Assembly (NCBI RefSeq): GCF_000732925.1
Contig: NZ_CP008953.1
Location: forward strand, 5,022,001-5,086,000
From: Amycolatopsis japonica
GTDB lineage: Bacteria; Actinomycetota; Actinomycetes; Mycobacteriales; Pseudonocardiaceae
Reading direction: 5' to 3'
Length of the DNA: 64,000 bases
Made by a program: the position numbers and the translations under genes. The notes below the pieces were generated by a model that saw only the letters and a program-made list of their open reading frames with translations, was not told where the DNA came from and did not search any database. Shown one piece after another: positions 1 to 8,799 of this stretch; position 1 is the first letter of the stretch; the number at the start of each line of letters is the position of its first letter.

Positions 1-2
1 CC

Positions 3-920
3 ATGGACAGAGCGCTGGTGACCGGGGGCGCGGGTTTCGTCGGTTCGCATCTGTGCGAACGTTTGCTGGAGGCGGGAACGGAGGTCGTCGCGGCCGACAA
101 TTTCGCGACCGCCGCCACGGTCAACGTGGCGCATCTGCTCGACCGTCCGGGATTCCGGCTCCTCTCCCGTGACGTCACCGGGCCGATGACCGCGCCGGGC
201 CCGTTCGACGTCGTCTTCCACCTGGCGTCCGCCGCCTCGCCGCGTGACTACCTCCGTCTTCCGCTGGAGACGCTGCGCGCGGGCTCGTACGGCACCGAAC
301 GGGCGCTGGACATCGCCGAACGCGACGGCGCCCGCTTCGTCCTCGCGTCGACGAGCGAGGTCTACGGCGATCCGCGGGAGCATCCGCAGCGCGAGGAATA
401 CTGGGGACACGTGAACCCGATCGGCCCGCGTAGCGTCTACGACGAAGCCAAGCGATACGCCGAAGCGCTCACTTCCGCCATGCGCCGGGAGCGGGACGTG
501 AACACCGGCATAGCGCGGATCTTCAACACGTACGGACCTCGGATGCGTCCCGACGACGGCCGCATGATCCCGACGTTCATCGGACAGGCGCTCGCGGGCG
601 CGCCGCTCACCGTGACCGGAACCGGCGGCCAGACCCGGTCGCTCTGCTACGTCGACGACACCGTCCGCGGCCTGATCGCGCTGGCCGCTTCCGACGTGCC
701 CGGCCCGGTGAACCTCGGCAACCCGCACGAACTCACCGTGCTACGGATCGCGGAGGAGATCCTGGCCGTCACCGGCAGCGCGTCCCGGATCGAATACGTC
801 GACGCCGCCGTCGACGATCCGGCCCGCCGGTGCCCGGACATCTCCCGCGCCCGCCGCGAACTCGGCTGGGAGCCGGAGATCGTTCTGGCGGAAGGACTTC
901 CACGCACCGTCGGCGCGTGA
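3..920 (+). CDS. NAD-dependent sugar epimerase/dehydratase (UDP-glucuronate decarboxylase-like)
   Basis: Extended short-chain dehydrogenase of 305 aa. The Rossmann motif TGGAGFVGSH opens the protein at residues 7-16, the substrate-side STSE lies at about 117-119, and the catalytic Tyr-x-x-x-Lys is Y146/K150 (SVYDEAK). The fold and these motifs match enzymes that oxidise or epimerise nucleotide sugars; the closest remembered relatives are UDP-glucuronate decarboxylases. It lies ahead of a carbamoyltransferase, heptose genes and a UDP-glucose dehydrogenase, which could make its UDP-glucuronate substrate. The ATG lies two bases from the window edge, so a slightly longer N-terminus or an upstream operon partner cannot be excluded. 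Exact substrate is inferred. Confidence 0.85.
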   Translation: MDRALVTGGAGFVGSHLCERLLEAGTEVVAADNFATAATVNVAHLLDRPGFRLLSRDVTGPMTAPGPFDVVFHLASAASPRDYLRLPLETLRAGSYGTERALDIAERDGARFVLASTSEVYGDPREHPQREEYWGHVNPIGPRSVYDEAKRYAEALTSAMRRERDVNTGIARIFNTYGPRMRPDDGRMIPTFIGQALAGAPLTVTGTGGQTRSLCYVDDTVRGLIALAASDVPGPVNLGNPHELTVLRIAEEILAVTGSASRIEYVDAAVDDPARRCPDISRARRELGWEPEIVLAEGLPRTVGA

Positions 921-940
921 CTGGATGGCCGACACGCGTG

Positions 941-1052
941 ATCAAACGGACGACACACGTGTCCAGGCGGACGGCTCGGCGCAGGTTCCGGGTCAGGCGT
1001 GTGTCGTCCGTCCAGTCACGTGTGTCGTCCCTCTGATCACGCGCGTCGTCTC
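941..1052. repeat. Intergenic palindrome, GACGACACACGTG family
   Basis: The 274-bp gap between the epimerase and the carbamoyltransferase contains outward-facing copies of a GACGACACACGTG-like arm and its complement CACGTGTGTCGTC, bounded by TGATCA. Related arms occur at 33602-33717 and 63583-63625, always between genes. It may act as a terminator-like hairpin or be a repetitive extragenic palindrome. Nothing else is seen in this gap except the promoter at 1114-1138. Confidence 0.7.
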
Positions 1053-1113
1053 ACCCATTTCCCCCGACAGACGCTTCGCTCAGTAGCGACGTCCTGGGCT
1101 TTTGCGCCGCATC

Positions 1114-1138
1114 GTTTATCCCCGAACGCACCGGGTAG
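1114..1138 (+). promoter_or_regulatory. Putative SigB/F-type promoter of the carbamoyltransferase-heptose operon
   Basis: GTTT at 1114-1117, a 15-base spacer, then GGGTAG at 1133-1138. This matches the -35/-10 pattern of actinobacterial SigF/SigB promoters. It lies 56 bases before the GTG start at 1195. One of sixteen such motifs in the window. Confidence 0.55.
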
Positions 1139-1194
1139 CGCTACGGGAGTAAGCGCGGGTCACGGCCCGCGGCCCCGACCGGAGAGGTGGCCCG

Positions 1195-2817
1195 GTGCGC
1201 ATACTCGGTGTCAACGCCGTCTTCCACGACCCGGCCGCCGCCCTGGTCGTCGATGGCGAAATCGTGGCGGCGACGGAGGAAGAACGGTTCAGCCGTCGCA
1301 AACACGGCAAACGACCCGTGCCGTTCTCCGCTTGGGAACAGCCCGTCGAGGCCGCCGCGTGGTGCCTGGCCGAGGCCGGGATCTCCGCTCAGGATCTCGA
1401 CGCCGTCGGCTATTCGTACGATCCGGCGCTCGTGGAGCCGGGCATGGCGGGGCACGACGGGAAGAACGAATGCCTCCGCACCGACTTCGCCCGCCGGGCT
1501 CCCGCGTTCCTCAAGGCGGCCTTGCCCGGGCTGGATCCCGCGACCGTCCGCTTCGTCCGGCACCACGTCGCACACGCCGCTTCGGCCGCGCTCGCGGCGC
1601 CGTTCGGCGACTGCGCGGTGCTGGTCGCCGACGGCCGTGGCGAGAGCACGTCGTATCTCGCGGGCGAGTATCGCGACGGCAAGTTCGAGGAACTCGCCGA
1701 GCAACGGCTGCCCCATTCCCTCGGGCTGATGTACGAGGATCTGACCGAGCACCTCGGTTTCGCCCGGTCCAGTGACGAGTACAAGGTGATGGCCCTCGCC
1801 TCCTACGGCAAACCCCGCTTCCTCGACCGGATCGCGGAAAGCGTGCACACCAACGGGATGGGGTTCCGCACCGACGAGATCGACTGGGCGTCGTTCGCTC
1901 CCGCCGTCGAGCCCGGCCAGGAACCGGGGCAGGTGCACGCCGACCTGACCGCGAGCGTGCAGCGGTGCCTGGAGGACGTCCTTCTCGACCTGACGACCAA
2001 GCTCCACGAGCACACCGGGCACGGCGACCTCGCGCTGGCCGGCGGGATCGCGCTCAACTGCGTCGCCAACACCCGGCTCCACGCCGAGGGACCGTTCGAC
2101 CGGATCTGGGTCCAGCCCGCCGCCGGTGACGCCGGCACCGCGCTCGGCGCGGCCTTGGAGCTCGCCGCGGAGTTCGGCGATCGCGGCGGCCCGATGACCG
2201 GCGCGGATCTCGGCCGCGGCTGGACCGACGACCAGCTGGAGAACGCGCTCAAGACCGCGAACGTGCGCTACGAGCGGCCGGACGACGTCGCCGAGACCGT
2301 CGCCGAAGCGCTGGCCGAAAACCGGATCGTGGCCTGGTTCCAGGGCCGGTCCGAGTTCGGCCCGCGCGCGCTCGGCCATCGCTCGCTGCTCGCGCATCCC
2401 GGGCACGAGACCAATCTGGAACGGCTGAACGACGTCAAGGGCCGCGAACAGTTCCGTCCGGTCGCCCCGATGGTGCTCGCCGACCGTGCGGGCGAGATCT
2501 TCTCCCGCGGCCCGCTTCCCAGTCCCTACATGCTCTTCGTGCACGACGTCGCTCCACAATGGAGGGACAAGATCCCGGCCGTCACCCATGTCGACGGAAC
2601 GGCCAGGGTGCAGACGGTCGACGCGGACGACGAGCCGCTCGTGGCCCGGATGCTCGGCGCGTTCGAACGCCGCACCGGCGTCCCCGCCGTGGTCAACACC
2701 AGTCTCAACACCGCGGGCAGGCCGATGGTCGATTCCCCCAGGGACGCCTTGGAGTGCTTCGGTTCGGCCCCCATCGACCTGCTCGCCCTCGGACCGTTCG
2801 TGGTCCGCCGTCCCTGA
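1195..2817 (+). CDS. O-carbamoyltransferase, NodU/CmcH/TobZ family
   Basis: Protein of 540 aa, full length for the family. It would transfer a carbamoyl group from carbamoyl phosphate, via carbamoyl-adenylate, to a hydroxyl of a sugar or natural product. The N-terminal HDPAAAL motif (H11) and the metal-binding-type cluster HHVAH (123-127) are present, and the C-terminal half has the YrdC-like signature FGPRALGHRS. GTG is chosen because it directly begins the conserved MRILG start. It is followed at 16 bases by the GmhA-like gene, so carbamoylation of a heptose-type sugar is likely. A second, different carbamoyltransferase lies at 29203-30771. Confidence 0.92.
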   Translation: MRILGVNAVFHDPAAALVVDGEIVAATEEERFSRRKHGKRPVPFSAWEQPVEAAAWCLAEAGISAQDLDAVGYSYDPALVEPGMAGHDGKNECLRTDFARRAPAFLKAALPGLDPATVRFVRHHVAHAASAALAAPFGDCAVLVADGRGESTSYLAGEYRDGKFEELAEQRLPHSLGLMYEDLTEHLGFARSSDEYKVMALASYGKPRFLDRIAESVHTNGMGFRTDEIDWASFAPAVEPGQEPGQVHADLTASVQRCLEDVLLDLTTKLHEHTGHGDLALAGGIALNCVANTRLHAEGPFDRIWVQPAAGDAGTALGAALELAAEFGDRGGPMTGADLGRGWTDDQLENALKTANVRYERPDDVAETVAEALAENRIVAWFQGRSEFGPRALGHRSLLAHPGHETNLERLNDVKGREQFRPVAPMVLADRAGEIFSRGPLPSPYMLFVHDVAPQWRDKIPAVTHVDGTARVQTVDADDEPLVARMLGAFERRTGVPAVVNTSLNTAGRPMVDSPRDALECFGSAPIDLLALGPFVVRRP

Positions 2818-2833
2818 CCTTTGGAGGAGTGTC

Positions 2834-3397
2834 GTGATCGAAGAACACTTCGCGGCTTTGAGCGAGGCCGCCGGGAAGTCCGCTTCCTGGTCGCCGAAGA
2901 TCCGTGGCTGGGGTGACCAGCTGGCCGCCGTGCTGTCCTCCGGCGGACGGCTGCTCGCGTGCGGCAACGGCGGGAGCGCCGCCGAAGCGCAGCATCTCAC
3001 CGGTGAGCTGGTCGGCAGGTTCCGCAACGATCGGCAGCCGTTCTCGGCGATCGCCCTGCACGCGGACACCTCGGCCGTGACGGCGATCGTCAACGACTAC
3101 GGCGAGCACGACGTGTTCGCCCGGCAGGTGCGGGCGCACGGCCGCCCCGGCGACATCCTCGTCTGCCTTTCCACCAGCGGCGGCAGCCCGAACGTCGTCG
3201 CGGCCGCGAAGGCCGCCCACGAACTCGGCGTCACCACCTGGGCGATCACCGGCCCCTCCCCCAATCCGCTGGCCGCGCTGTGCACCGACGCGATCCCGGT
3301 GGAGGCACCGTCGATGGCGACCGTGCAGGAGGTCCACCTCGCGCTGGTGCACGCCCTGTGCACCGCGCTGGACGACGCGCTCGGGGTGCCCACGTGA
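2834..3397 (+). CDS. gmhA: Sedoheptulose-7-phosphate isomerase (GmhA-like, SIS domain)
   Basis: Single-SIS-domain protein of 187 aa, typical of GmhA, which converts sedoheptulose 7-phosphate to D-glycero-D-manno-heptose 7-phosphate in the cytoplasm. The phosphosugar-binding motif CGNGGSAAEAQH lies near residues 46-57, the second SIS loop reads LSTSGGSPN, and the QEVHLALVH helix carries the usual C-terminal His. GTG at 2834 is chosen because GGAGG lies seven bases upstream and gives a normal N-terminus. Its stop overlaps the GTG of the HldE-like gene, so the two are translationally coupled first steps of heptose activation. Confidence 0.9.
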   Translation: MIEEHFAALSEAAGKSASWSPKIRGWGDQLAAVLSSGGRLLACGNGGSAAEAQHLTGELVGRFRNDRQPFSAIALHADTSAVTAIVNDYGEHDVFARQVRAHGRPGDILVCLSTSGGSPNVVAAAKAAHELGVTTWAITGPSPNPLAALCTDAIPVEAPSMATVQEVHLALVHALCTALDDALGVPT

Positions 3398-4752
3398 GGC
3401 CGCTGGTCGTCCTGGGCGACGCCTTGCTGGACGTCGACGTCGACGGCACGTCGGACCGGCTCTGCCCGGACGCGCCGGTCCCGGTGGTCGACCTGGTCCG
3501 GGAACGGCGGCGGCCGGGCGGCGCCGGGCTGGCCGCGTTGCTCGCGGCCCGCTCCACCTCCGAGGTCGTGCTGGTCACTCCGCTGGGTGATGATCCGGCC
3601 GGACGGGCCCTGACCGGGCTGCTGGAGCACGAAGTCCGCGTGGTGCCGATGCCGTTGCACGGCACCACCGTCACGAAGAAGCGGGTGCGGGTCGCGGGGC
3701 AGTCACTGGTCCGGCTCGACAGCGGTGACGGCAGGGCCGAGTTCTCGCCGCTCACCTCCGGCGTCCGGGCGGCGCTGCGGTCGGCGGGCGCGATCCTCGT
3801 CGCCGACTACGGCCGCGGCGTGACCGGTCATCCGGAGATCCGCGCGCTGCTCGCCGAACTGGCGGGCACGATCCCTGTCGTCTGGGATCCGCATCCCCGC
3901 GGGAGCGAGCCCGTCGCGGGAGTCCGGCTGGCCACCCCGAATCTCGCCGAAGCCGAGCAGCTCACCGAGACCCGCGCCGACGCCGGAGAGCTGGCGAAAC
4001 GGGTGCACGCACGGTGGAAGGCCGACGCCGTCAGCGTCACCACGGGCGCGCACGGCGCGGTGCTGGCCGAAGGCGGGCAGTGCACGACGTTCCGGCCGCC
4101 GTCGGGAGTCGTCGCCAAGGACACTTGCGGCGCAGGTGATCGCTTCGCGTCCGCGGTCACCGCGGCGTTGCTCGACGGCGCGTCCACCGCCGACGCCGTG
4201 GCGGCCGGCGTCGAGACGGCGGCCCGGTTCGTCGCGACCGGCGGTGCCGCCACATTGTCCACAGTGGACGACTCGCCGAAACCGGAAGCCCACCACCACG
4301 GCACTTCGGCGTTCGACTTCGCGGCACGGGTCCGCGCACGAGGCGGCAGGCTCGTGGCAACAGGTGGTTGTTTCGATCTGCTGCACCCCGGCCACGCCGC
4401 CCTGCTGCGACAGGCGCGTGCCCTCGGCGACGCCCTCGTCGTCTGCCTCAACTCCGATGCCTCGGTGCGTGGCCTGAAAGGGCCGGGCAGGCCGATCGTG
4501 ACCGCCCGCGACCGCGCCCGGCTGCTCACCGAACTCGCCTCGGTCGACGCCGTCGTGGTGTTCGACGAACCCGATCCGGCCGCCGTGCTGGACCGCCTGC
4601 GCCCGGACGTCTGGGTCAAGGGCGGCGACTACGCCGACACCGAACTCCCCGAAAGCGCCGTGGTGCGCCGGCACGGCGGCGAAATCGTCCTGATCCCGAC
4701 CATCCGCGGCTATTCCACCTCCCGGCTGGTGGCCGCGGCGGAAGGAGCATGA
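3394..4752 (+). CDS. hldE: Bifunctional heptose 7-phosphate kinase / heptose 1-phosphate nucleotidyltransferase (HldE-like)
   Basis: 452 aa, two domains. Residues 1 to about 300 form a PfkB/ribokinase fold that ends in the anion-hole motif GAGDRF; from about 320 onward lies a cytidylyltransferase-like domain with GGCFDLLHPGH (the HxGH motif). In HldE these phosphorylate heptose 7-phosphate at C1 and then make ADP-heptose. The start GTG overlaps the gmhA stop (GTGA). The fusion, rather than separate HddA/HddC, favours the ADP-beta-heptose route over the GDP-alpha route. The missing 1,7-bisphosphatase step may be supplied by the HAD domain at 18251-19738. Confidence 0.88.
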   Translation: MRPLVVLGDALLDVDVDGTSDRLCPDAPVPVVDLVRERRRPGGAGLAALLAARSTSEVVLVTPLGDDPAGRALTGLLEHEVRVVPMPLHGTTVTKKRVRVAGQSLVRLDSGDGRAEFSPLTSGVRAALRSAGAILVADYGRGVTGHPEIRALLAELAGTIPVVWDPHPRGSEPVAGVRLATPNLAEAEQLTETRADAGELAKRVHARWKADAVSVTTGAHGAVLAEGGQCTTFRPPSGVVAKDTCGAGDRFASAVTAALLDGASTADAVAAGVETAARFVATGGAATLSTVDDSPKPEAHHHGTSAFDFAARVRARGGRLVATGGCFDLLHPGHAALLRQARALGDALVVCLNSDASVRGLKGPGRPIVTARDRARLLTELASVDAVVVFDEPDPAAVLDRLRPDVWVKGGDYADTELPESAVVRRHGGEIVLIPTIRGYSTSRLVAAAEGA

Positions 4753-5438
4753 TGCGCCCTCTCGGCAACGTCCTGATCACCGGCGGCGCCTCCGGCCTCG
4801 GTGCCGCGACCGTCGAAGCCGTCCGCGAGGCGGGCGGCACACCTCTCGTCGTCGATCGCGCCGAACCGGCGGGCGACGTCGCGTTCGTCCGGGCCGACCT
4901 GGCCGATTCCGCCGCGGCCGCGCGCGCCGTGGACGAACTCGCCGAACGGGCGGGCGGGATCGACGGCGTCTTCACCGCGGCGGGCACCGACGCGTGCGGC
5001 CCGCTCGACGAAGTGTCCACCGAGGACTGGGAACGCGTGATCCGGGTCAATCTGCTCGGCACCGCCGCGGTCGTCCGCGCGGCACTTCCCCATCTGCGGC
5101 TGAGCCGCGGCACGGTGGTGACCTGCGCGTCGACGCTGGGCCTGCGGGTCGCCGGGGACGCGAGTGCCTACTGCGCGTCGAAATTCGGCGTCGTCGGCTT
5201 CACCAGGGCACTCGCCATGGAGCTCGCGGGGCGGGTCGGGGTGACGCTGCTCGTCCCCGGCGGCATGCACACGGCGTTCTTCGACGACCGGGCCGAGCAG
5301 TACAAGCCGCCGCCGGACGCGAAACTCAACCAGCCCGAGCACGTCGCGGCCTCCGTGGTCTTCGCTCTCTCCCAACCGCCTGGTTGCGAGGTCCGCGAGC
5401 TCGTGGTGTGCGCTTCGGAAGAGGGGTCCTGGCCGTGA
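4749..5438 (+). CDS. Short-chain dehydrogenase/reductase of the heptose operon
   Basis: Classical SDR of 229 aa: TGGASGLG cofactor loop near residues 11-18, catalytic Ser in CAST, and Y-C-A-S-K as the catalytic Tyr/Lys pair. Two in-frame ATGs (4749 and 4752) abut; the first overlaps the HldE stop as ATGA, so coupling is expected either way. It is shorter than, and unlike, HldD-type epimerases, so an epimerase role is not supported; oxidation or reduction of a heptose or other sugar intermediate is the contextual inference. Substrate unknown. Confidence 0.85.
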   Translation: MMRPLGNVLITGGASGLGAATVEAVREAGGTPLVVDRAEPAGDVAFVRADLADSAAAARAVDELAERAGGIDGVFTAAGTDACGPLDEVSTEDWERVIRVNLLGTAAVVRAALPHLRLSRGTVVTCASTLGLRVAGDASAYCASKFGVVGFTRALAMELAGRVGVTLLVPGGMHTAFFDDRAEQYKPPPDAKLNQPEHVAASVVFALSQPPGCEVRELVVCASEEGSWP

Positions 5439-6373
5439 CCGGTGGCATCCTCGTGCTGCGCGCCCTCGGCCTGGGAGACCTGCTCACCGCGGTCCCCGCC
5501 CTGCGGGCCCTGCGCCGCGCCTTCGACGACGAACGGCTCGTCCTCGCCGCGCCCGAGAACCTGCGCGATCTCGTCGAGCTGATCGACGCCGTGGACGAAC
5601 TGCTCCCGACGGCCGGGCTCGGCGAACTGTCCTGGCCCGGCGAGCCGCCGCGGCTGGCGGTGAACCTGCACGGCCGCGGCCCGGAGAGCATCCACGACCT
5701 GCTCGCCCAGGATCCGCTGGAACTGATCACCCACCGGCATCCGGACTTCCCCGGCGTCGACGGCCCCGACTGGCCCGCCGAGGCGCACGAGGTCGACCGC
5801 TGGTGCCGTCTGCTCGAGGCCGCGCGTATCCCGGCCGACCGCGACGACCTCGCGCTGCCCCAGCCGCCCGGCCCCAGCCCGGCGGCAGACGCGGTGGTGA
5901 TCCACCCCGGTGCCGCCTTCGCCGCCCGGCGCTGGCCGCCGGACCGATACGCGCGGGTGGCGCGGGAGCTCTCCGCCCGGCATCGGGTGGTCGTCACGGG
6001 AAGCGCGCCGGAAGCGCCTCTCGTCCGCGCGATCGTCGAGGAGGCCGGGCTTCCCGGCGACGCGGCTCTCGTGGGCGGTGGCCTCGCCGAGCTGGCCGCG
6101 ACCGTGGCCGAGGCGCGGTTGGTGATCTGTGGCGACACCGGTGTCGGCCACCTCGCGACCGCGTACGGGACGCCGTCGGTGCTGCTGTTCGGGCCGACCC
6201 CACCGCGCCTCTGGGGCCCACCCGCCGGAGACCGGCGGCATACGGTCCTCTGGGTGGGGGACGTCGGCGACCCGCACGGTGGCGCCCCGGATCCGGGTCT
6301 GCTGCTGTTGCGCGAGGAACGCGTCCTCACCGCGGCCGAGGATCTGCTCCGGACGGGAGCCTCCCGTGGTTGA
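5435..6373 (+). CDS. Glycosyltransferase family 9 (heptosyltransferase-like)
   Basis: 312 aa GT-B enzyme. The N-terminus LRALGLGDLLTAVPALRAL is the typical GT9 opening. The HPGAAFAARRWP segment and the GDTGVGHLATAYGTP segment form the nucleotide-sugar pocket of ADP-heptose transferases. The GTG start overlaps the preceding TGA (GTGA). With GmhA and HldE upstream it is the likely transferase for the activated heptose; the acceptor cannot be read from sequence. No membrane segment is seen. A second GT9 lies at 19735-20760. Confidence 0.88.
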   Translation: MTGGILVLRALGLGDLLTAVPALRALRRAFDDERLVLAAPENLRDLVELIDAVDELLPTAGLGELSWPGEPPRLAVNLHGRGPESIHDLLAQDPLELITHRHPDFPGVDGPDWPAEAHEVDRWCRLLEAARIPADRDDLALPQPPGPSPAADAVVIHPGAAFAARRWPPDRYARVARELSARHRVVVTGSAPEAPLVRAIVEEAGLPGDAALVGGGLAELAATVAEARLVICGDTGVGHLATAYGTPSVLLFGPTPPRLWGPPAGDRRHTVLWVGDVGDPHGGAPDPGLLLLREERVLTAAEDLLRTGASRG

Positions 6374-7673
6374 GCGGGTGGGGGTGGTCGGCGCCGGATA
6401 CGTCGGGCTCACCAGCGCGGCGTGCTTCACTCATCTGGGCCACCAGGTGGTCTGCGTCGACAACGATTTGTCCAAAGTGGACGAGCTGAACCGGGGCGAG
6501 GTCACCATCGCCGAACCGGGGCTCACGGAACTGGTCCGCGACGGGCTGGGCTGCGGACGGCTCCGCTTCACCGGCGCGCCGGAAGAACTGTCCGATGTGG
6601 ACTTCGTACTGCTCTGCCTGCCCACGCCGAAAGGGGAGAACGGCGACGCCGACGTCCGGTTGCTGGACGAGGTCGTGGCCACGCTGCCCGGACTGCTCAC
6701 GCCCGGCTGCGTCGTCGTCACCAAGTCGACCGTTCCGGTCGGCACCGGGGCCCGGCTGACGGAATCGCTCGGACCGGATCTGCCCGTGGTGGGCAATCCC
6801 GAATTCCTCCGCGAGGGGCACGCCGTCGAAGATTTCTTGCAGCCCGACCGGGTCGTCCTCGGCTCGGTCCCCGGGAACAGGACGGCCGCGGAACGCGTCG
6901 CCGCGTTGTACGGGGAGACGAACGCGCCGGTGTGGTTCACCGATCCGGCGAGCGCCGAGCTCGCGAAGTACGCCAGCAACGCGTTCCTGGCGTTGAAAGT
7001 GTCCTATGTGAACGTCCTCGCCGAACTCTGCGAGCACTACGGCGCCGACATCCGCGACGTCGGACGGCTCATGGGACTCGATTCCCGGATCGGGCCGGCC
7101 TTCCTCGTGCCCGGCCCCGGCTGGGGCGGCTCGTGCCTGCCCAAGGACACCGCCGCGCTGCTGCGGACCGCCGAACACGCGGGGGTGGACTTCGGCATCC
7201 TCCGTGACGCCATGAAGGCCAACGCCCGTCAGCGGGCGGCCGTGGTGCGGAAGATCCGCCGCGCGATCACCGGGGTTTCGGACGGCTCGCTCTCGGGCAT
7301 CCGTATCGGGTTGCTCGGACTGGCGTTCAAGGCGGGAACCGGGGATCTGCGCGATTCCCCCGCGCTCGCGGTCGCGCGGGAGCTCGCCAGGAGCGGCGCG
7401 GTGCTGACCGCGTACGACCCCGGCGTCGAAGCCGTCGAACCGGACACCGTCCAGGTCGTCGGCGACCCGTACCTGGTGGCGAAGGACGCGGCGGCGCTGG
7501 TCGTGCTCACCGAGTGGCCCGAGTTCCGCGAACTCGACTGGGACCGGCTCGCCGCCGCCACCGAACGCGCCGTCGTCGTCGACGCCAGGAATCTCCTGGA
7601 CCCGGCGACCGTCGGCGAAGCGGGCTTCGTCCACACGGGACTCGGCACCGATCCGAACAGGAGGACAGGATGA
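6366..7673 (+). CDS. ugd: UDP-glucose/nucleotide-sugar 6-dehydrogenase
   Basis: 435 aa, the usual length for bacterial UDP-glucose dehydrogenase, which oxidises UDP-glucose to UDP-glucuronate with two NAD. N-terminal GAGYVGL Rossmann motif, NPEFLREGHA substrate loop, the conserved Lys helix KYASNAFLALK, and the catalytic Cys in GGSCLPKDT are all present. GTG at 6366 overlaps the end of the GT9 gene by eight bases. Its product would feed the decarboxylase-like enzyme at 3-920. UDP-ManNAc dehydrogenases are related, but the motifs fit the Ugd branch better. Confidence 0.9.
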   Translation: MVERVGVVGAGYVGLTSAACFTHLGHQVVCVDNDLSKVDELNRGEVTIAEPGLTELVRDGLGCGRLRFTGAPEELSDVDFVLLCLPTPKGENGDADVRLLDEVVATLPGLLTPGCVVVTKSTVPVGTGARLTESLGPDLPVVGNPEFLREGHAVEDFLQPDRVVLGSVPGNRTAAERVAALYGETNAPVWFTDPASAELAKYASNAFLALKVSYVNVLAELCEHYGADIRDVGRLMGLDSRIGPAFLVPGPGWGGSCLPKDTAALLRTAEHAGVDFGILRDAMKANARQRAAVVRKIRRAITGVSDGSLSGIRIGLLGLAFKAGTGDLRDSPALAVARELARSGAVLTAYDPGVEAVEPDTVQVVGDPYLVAKDAAALVVLTEWPEFRELDWDRLAAATERAVVVDARNLLDPATVGEAGFVHTGLGTDPNRRTG

Positions 7674-8281
7674 CCCAGCCGTTGAAGGCCCTCGCACTGG
7701 TGTGCTCGCTCAAACCGTCGCCCGCCCCGTCGAGCAGTGCGCTGATCGCGCAGCAGCTCCTGGACGAACTGGCCGGGCACGGCGCCACCGGCGAACTCGT
7801 GCGCGTGGTCGACCACGACGTCAAACCGGGCGTGGAGGGCGACATGGGCGACGGCGACGCGTGGCCGGAGATCCGCCGCAAGATCGCCGCCGCCGACATC
7901 CTGCTGATCTCGACGCCGACCTGGGTCGGCCACATGTCCAGCGTGGCGCAACGAGTGCTGGAACGGCTCGACGCCGAACTGTCCGAAACGGACGACGAGG
8001 GCAGGCCCGCGATGTTCGGCAAGGTCGGCGTCACCGCCGTCGTCGGCAACGAGGACGGCGCGCACAAGATCACCGCCGATCTCTTCCAGGCCCTCAACGA
8101 CATCGGGTTCACCGTGCCCGCACAGGGCGGGACCTACTGGAACGGTGAGGCGATGAAGGGCGGGGACTACAACGACCTCGACGAAACGCCCGATGCGGTC
8201 GAATCGACCAACGCGACCCTGGCGCGCAACGCGATCCACCTGGCGAACCTGCTGCGCGAGCGCCAGTACCCCGCGTCCTGA
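7670..8281 (+). CDS. Flavodoxin-like NAD(P)H:FMN oxidoreductase
   Basis: 203 aa flavodoxin-fold protein. A Ser-rich phosphate-binding stretch near residue 18, the flavin-loop segment STPTWVGHMSS at about 83-93 and the GNEDGAHK segment resemble FMN reductases and flavodoxin-like quinone reductases. It probably reduces flavin or quinone in the cytoplasm. The ATG overlaps the ugd stop (ATGA), so it ends the glycan operon, though nothing about its family ties it to sugars. It could equally be an oxidative-stress enzyme, as many neighbours downstream are. Confidence 0.85.
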   Translation: MTQPLKALALVCSLKPSPAPSSSALIAQQLLDELAGHGATGELVRVVDHDVKPGVEGDMGDGDAWPEIRRKIAAADILLISTPTWVGHMSSVAQRVLERLDAELSETDDEGRPAMFGKVGVTAVVGNEDGAHKITADLFQALNDIGFTVPAQGGTYWNGEAMKGGDYNDLDETPDAVESTNATLARNAIHLANLLRERQYPAS

Positions 8282-8288
8282 CCCCGAG

Positions 8289-8314
8289 GTGTAACCGCCG
8301 GGCGGGCCGGGTAC
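8289..8314 (+). promoter_or_regulatory. Putative SigB/F-type promoter
   Basis: GTGT (8289-8292), 16 bases, GGGTAC (8309-8314). The lipoprotein GTG follows at 8324, so the transcript would be nearly leaderless. The -35 half is one base off the GTTT form. Confidence 0.4.
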
Positions 8315-8323
8315 CCGTTTTCC

Positions 8324-8704
8324 GTGATCGTCAAAACGCTGGCGTTCGGCGCGTGCCTGCTGCTCGCCGGTTGCGCGGGAGCGAGCGGGCAAGAGCCGGC
8401 GCGAGAGGCAGCCGGGCGGTTCCTCGGCGCGCTCGCGTCGGGTGACCACCGCTCGGCGTGCGCGCTGCTCGCGCCCCGGGCGAGGGAATCCTGGGCACCG
8501 GAAAGCTGCGAGCGCGGCCTGTCCGGTGCGAACGTCCCGGACGGCACACCGGAGACGGTCTCGATCTGGAGCGAAGAAGCCCAGGTGAAGACCGCCCGCG
8601 ACACGCTCTTCCTGCACGAGTCGTCCACCGGATGGGTGATCACGGGAGCGGGCTGCCGCCACCGCAACGAACAGGTCTACGACTGCGCCGTGGGTGGCCC
8701 ATGA
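8324..8704 (+). CDS. Secreted lipoprotein of unknown function
   Basis: 126 aa. A short N-terminal hydrophobic segment ends in the lipobox LLAGC (Cys at about residue 17), so a lipid-anchored cell-surface protein is expected. The mature part has four further Cys residues (in SACALL, ESCERG, GAGCRH and YDCAVG) that could pair, and resembles small actinomycete proteins with an NTF2-like fold. The GTG start precedes the signal peptide closely. It overlaps the next small ORF (ATGA), forming a small envelope operon 8324-9477. Confidence 0.75.
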   Translation: MIVKTLAFGACLLLAGCAGASGQEPAREAAGRFLGALASGDHRSACALLAPRARESWAPESCERGLSGANVPDGTPETVSIWSEEAQVKTARDTLFLHESSTGWVITGAGCRHRNEQVYDCAVGGP

Positions 8705-8790
8705 AAGCGCGTCCGGTGTTCACCGTGTACCTCGTCTTCGTCGTGGCCGTCCTCGGCTATTGCGTCCTGCTGGGCCTGCTGCACCGGTGA
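8701..8790 (+). CDS. 29-aa single-pass membrane peptide
   Basis: Short ORF whose ATG overlaps the lipoprotein stop as ATGA. It encodes a basic start (MKAR) and one hydrophobic helix at residues 8-26, ending LLHR. Translational coupling and its place in a compact operon support it as real. Function unknown; it may assist the adjacent lipoprotein or membrane protein. Confidence 0.55.
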   Translation: MKARPVFTVYLVFVVAVLGYCVLLGLLHR

Positions 8791-8799
8791 AGGGGGCGG

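Noticed and set aside
1141..3093. Long open frame on the minus strand opposite the carbamoyltransferase
   Set aside because: It lies wholly opposite genes with clear family motifs, has no recognisable domain, and is the usual GC-rich shadow frame. The same holds for other long antisense frames, for example 4368-5438 upstream part, 15931 extension and 16036-18177.
4749..5438. HldD (ADP-heptose epimerase)
   Set aside because: It is a short classical SDR with a YCASK active site, not the longer extended-SDR type of HldD.
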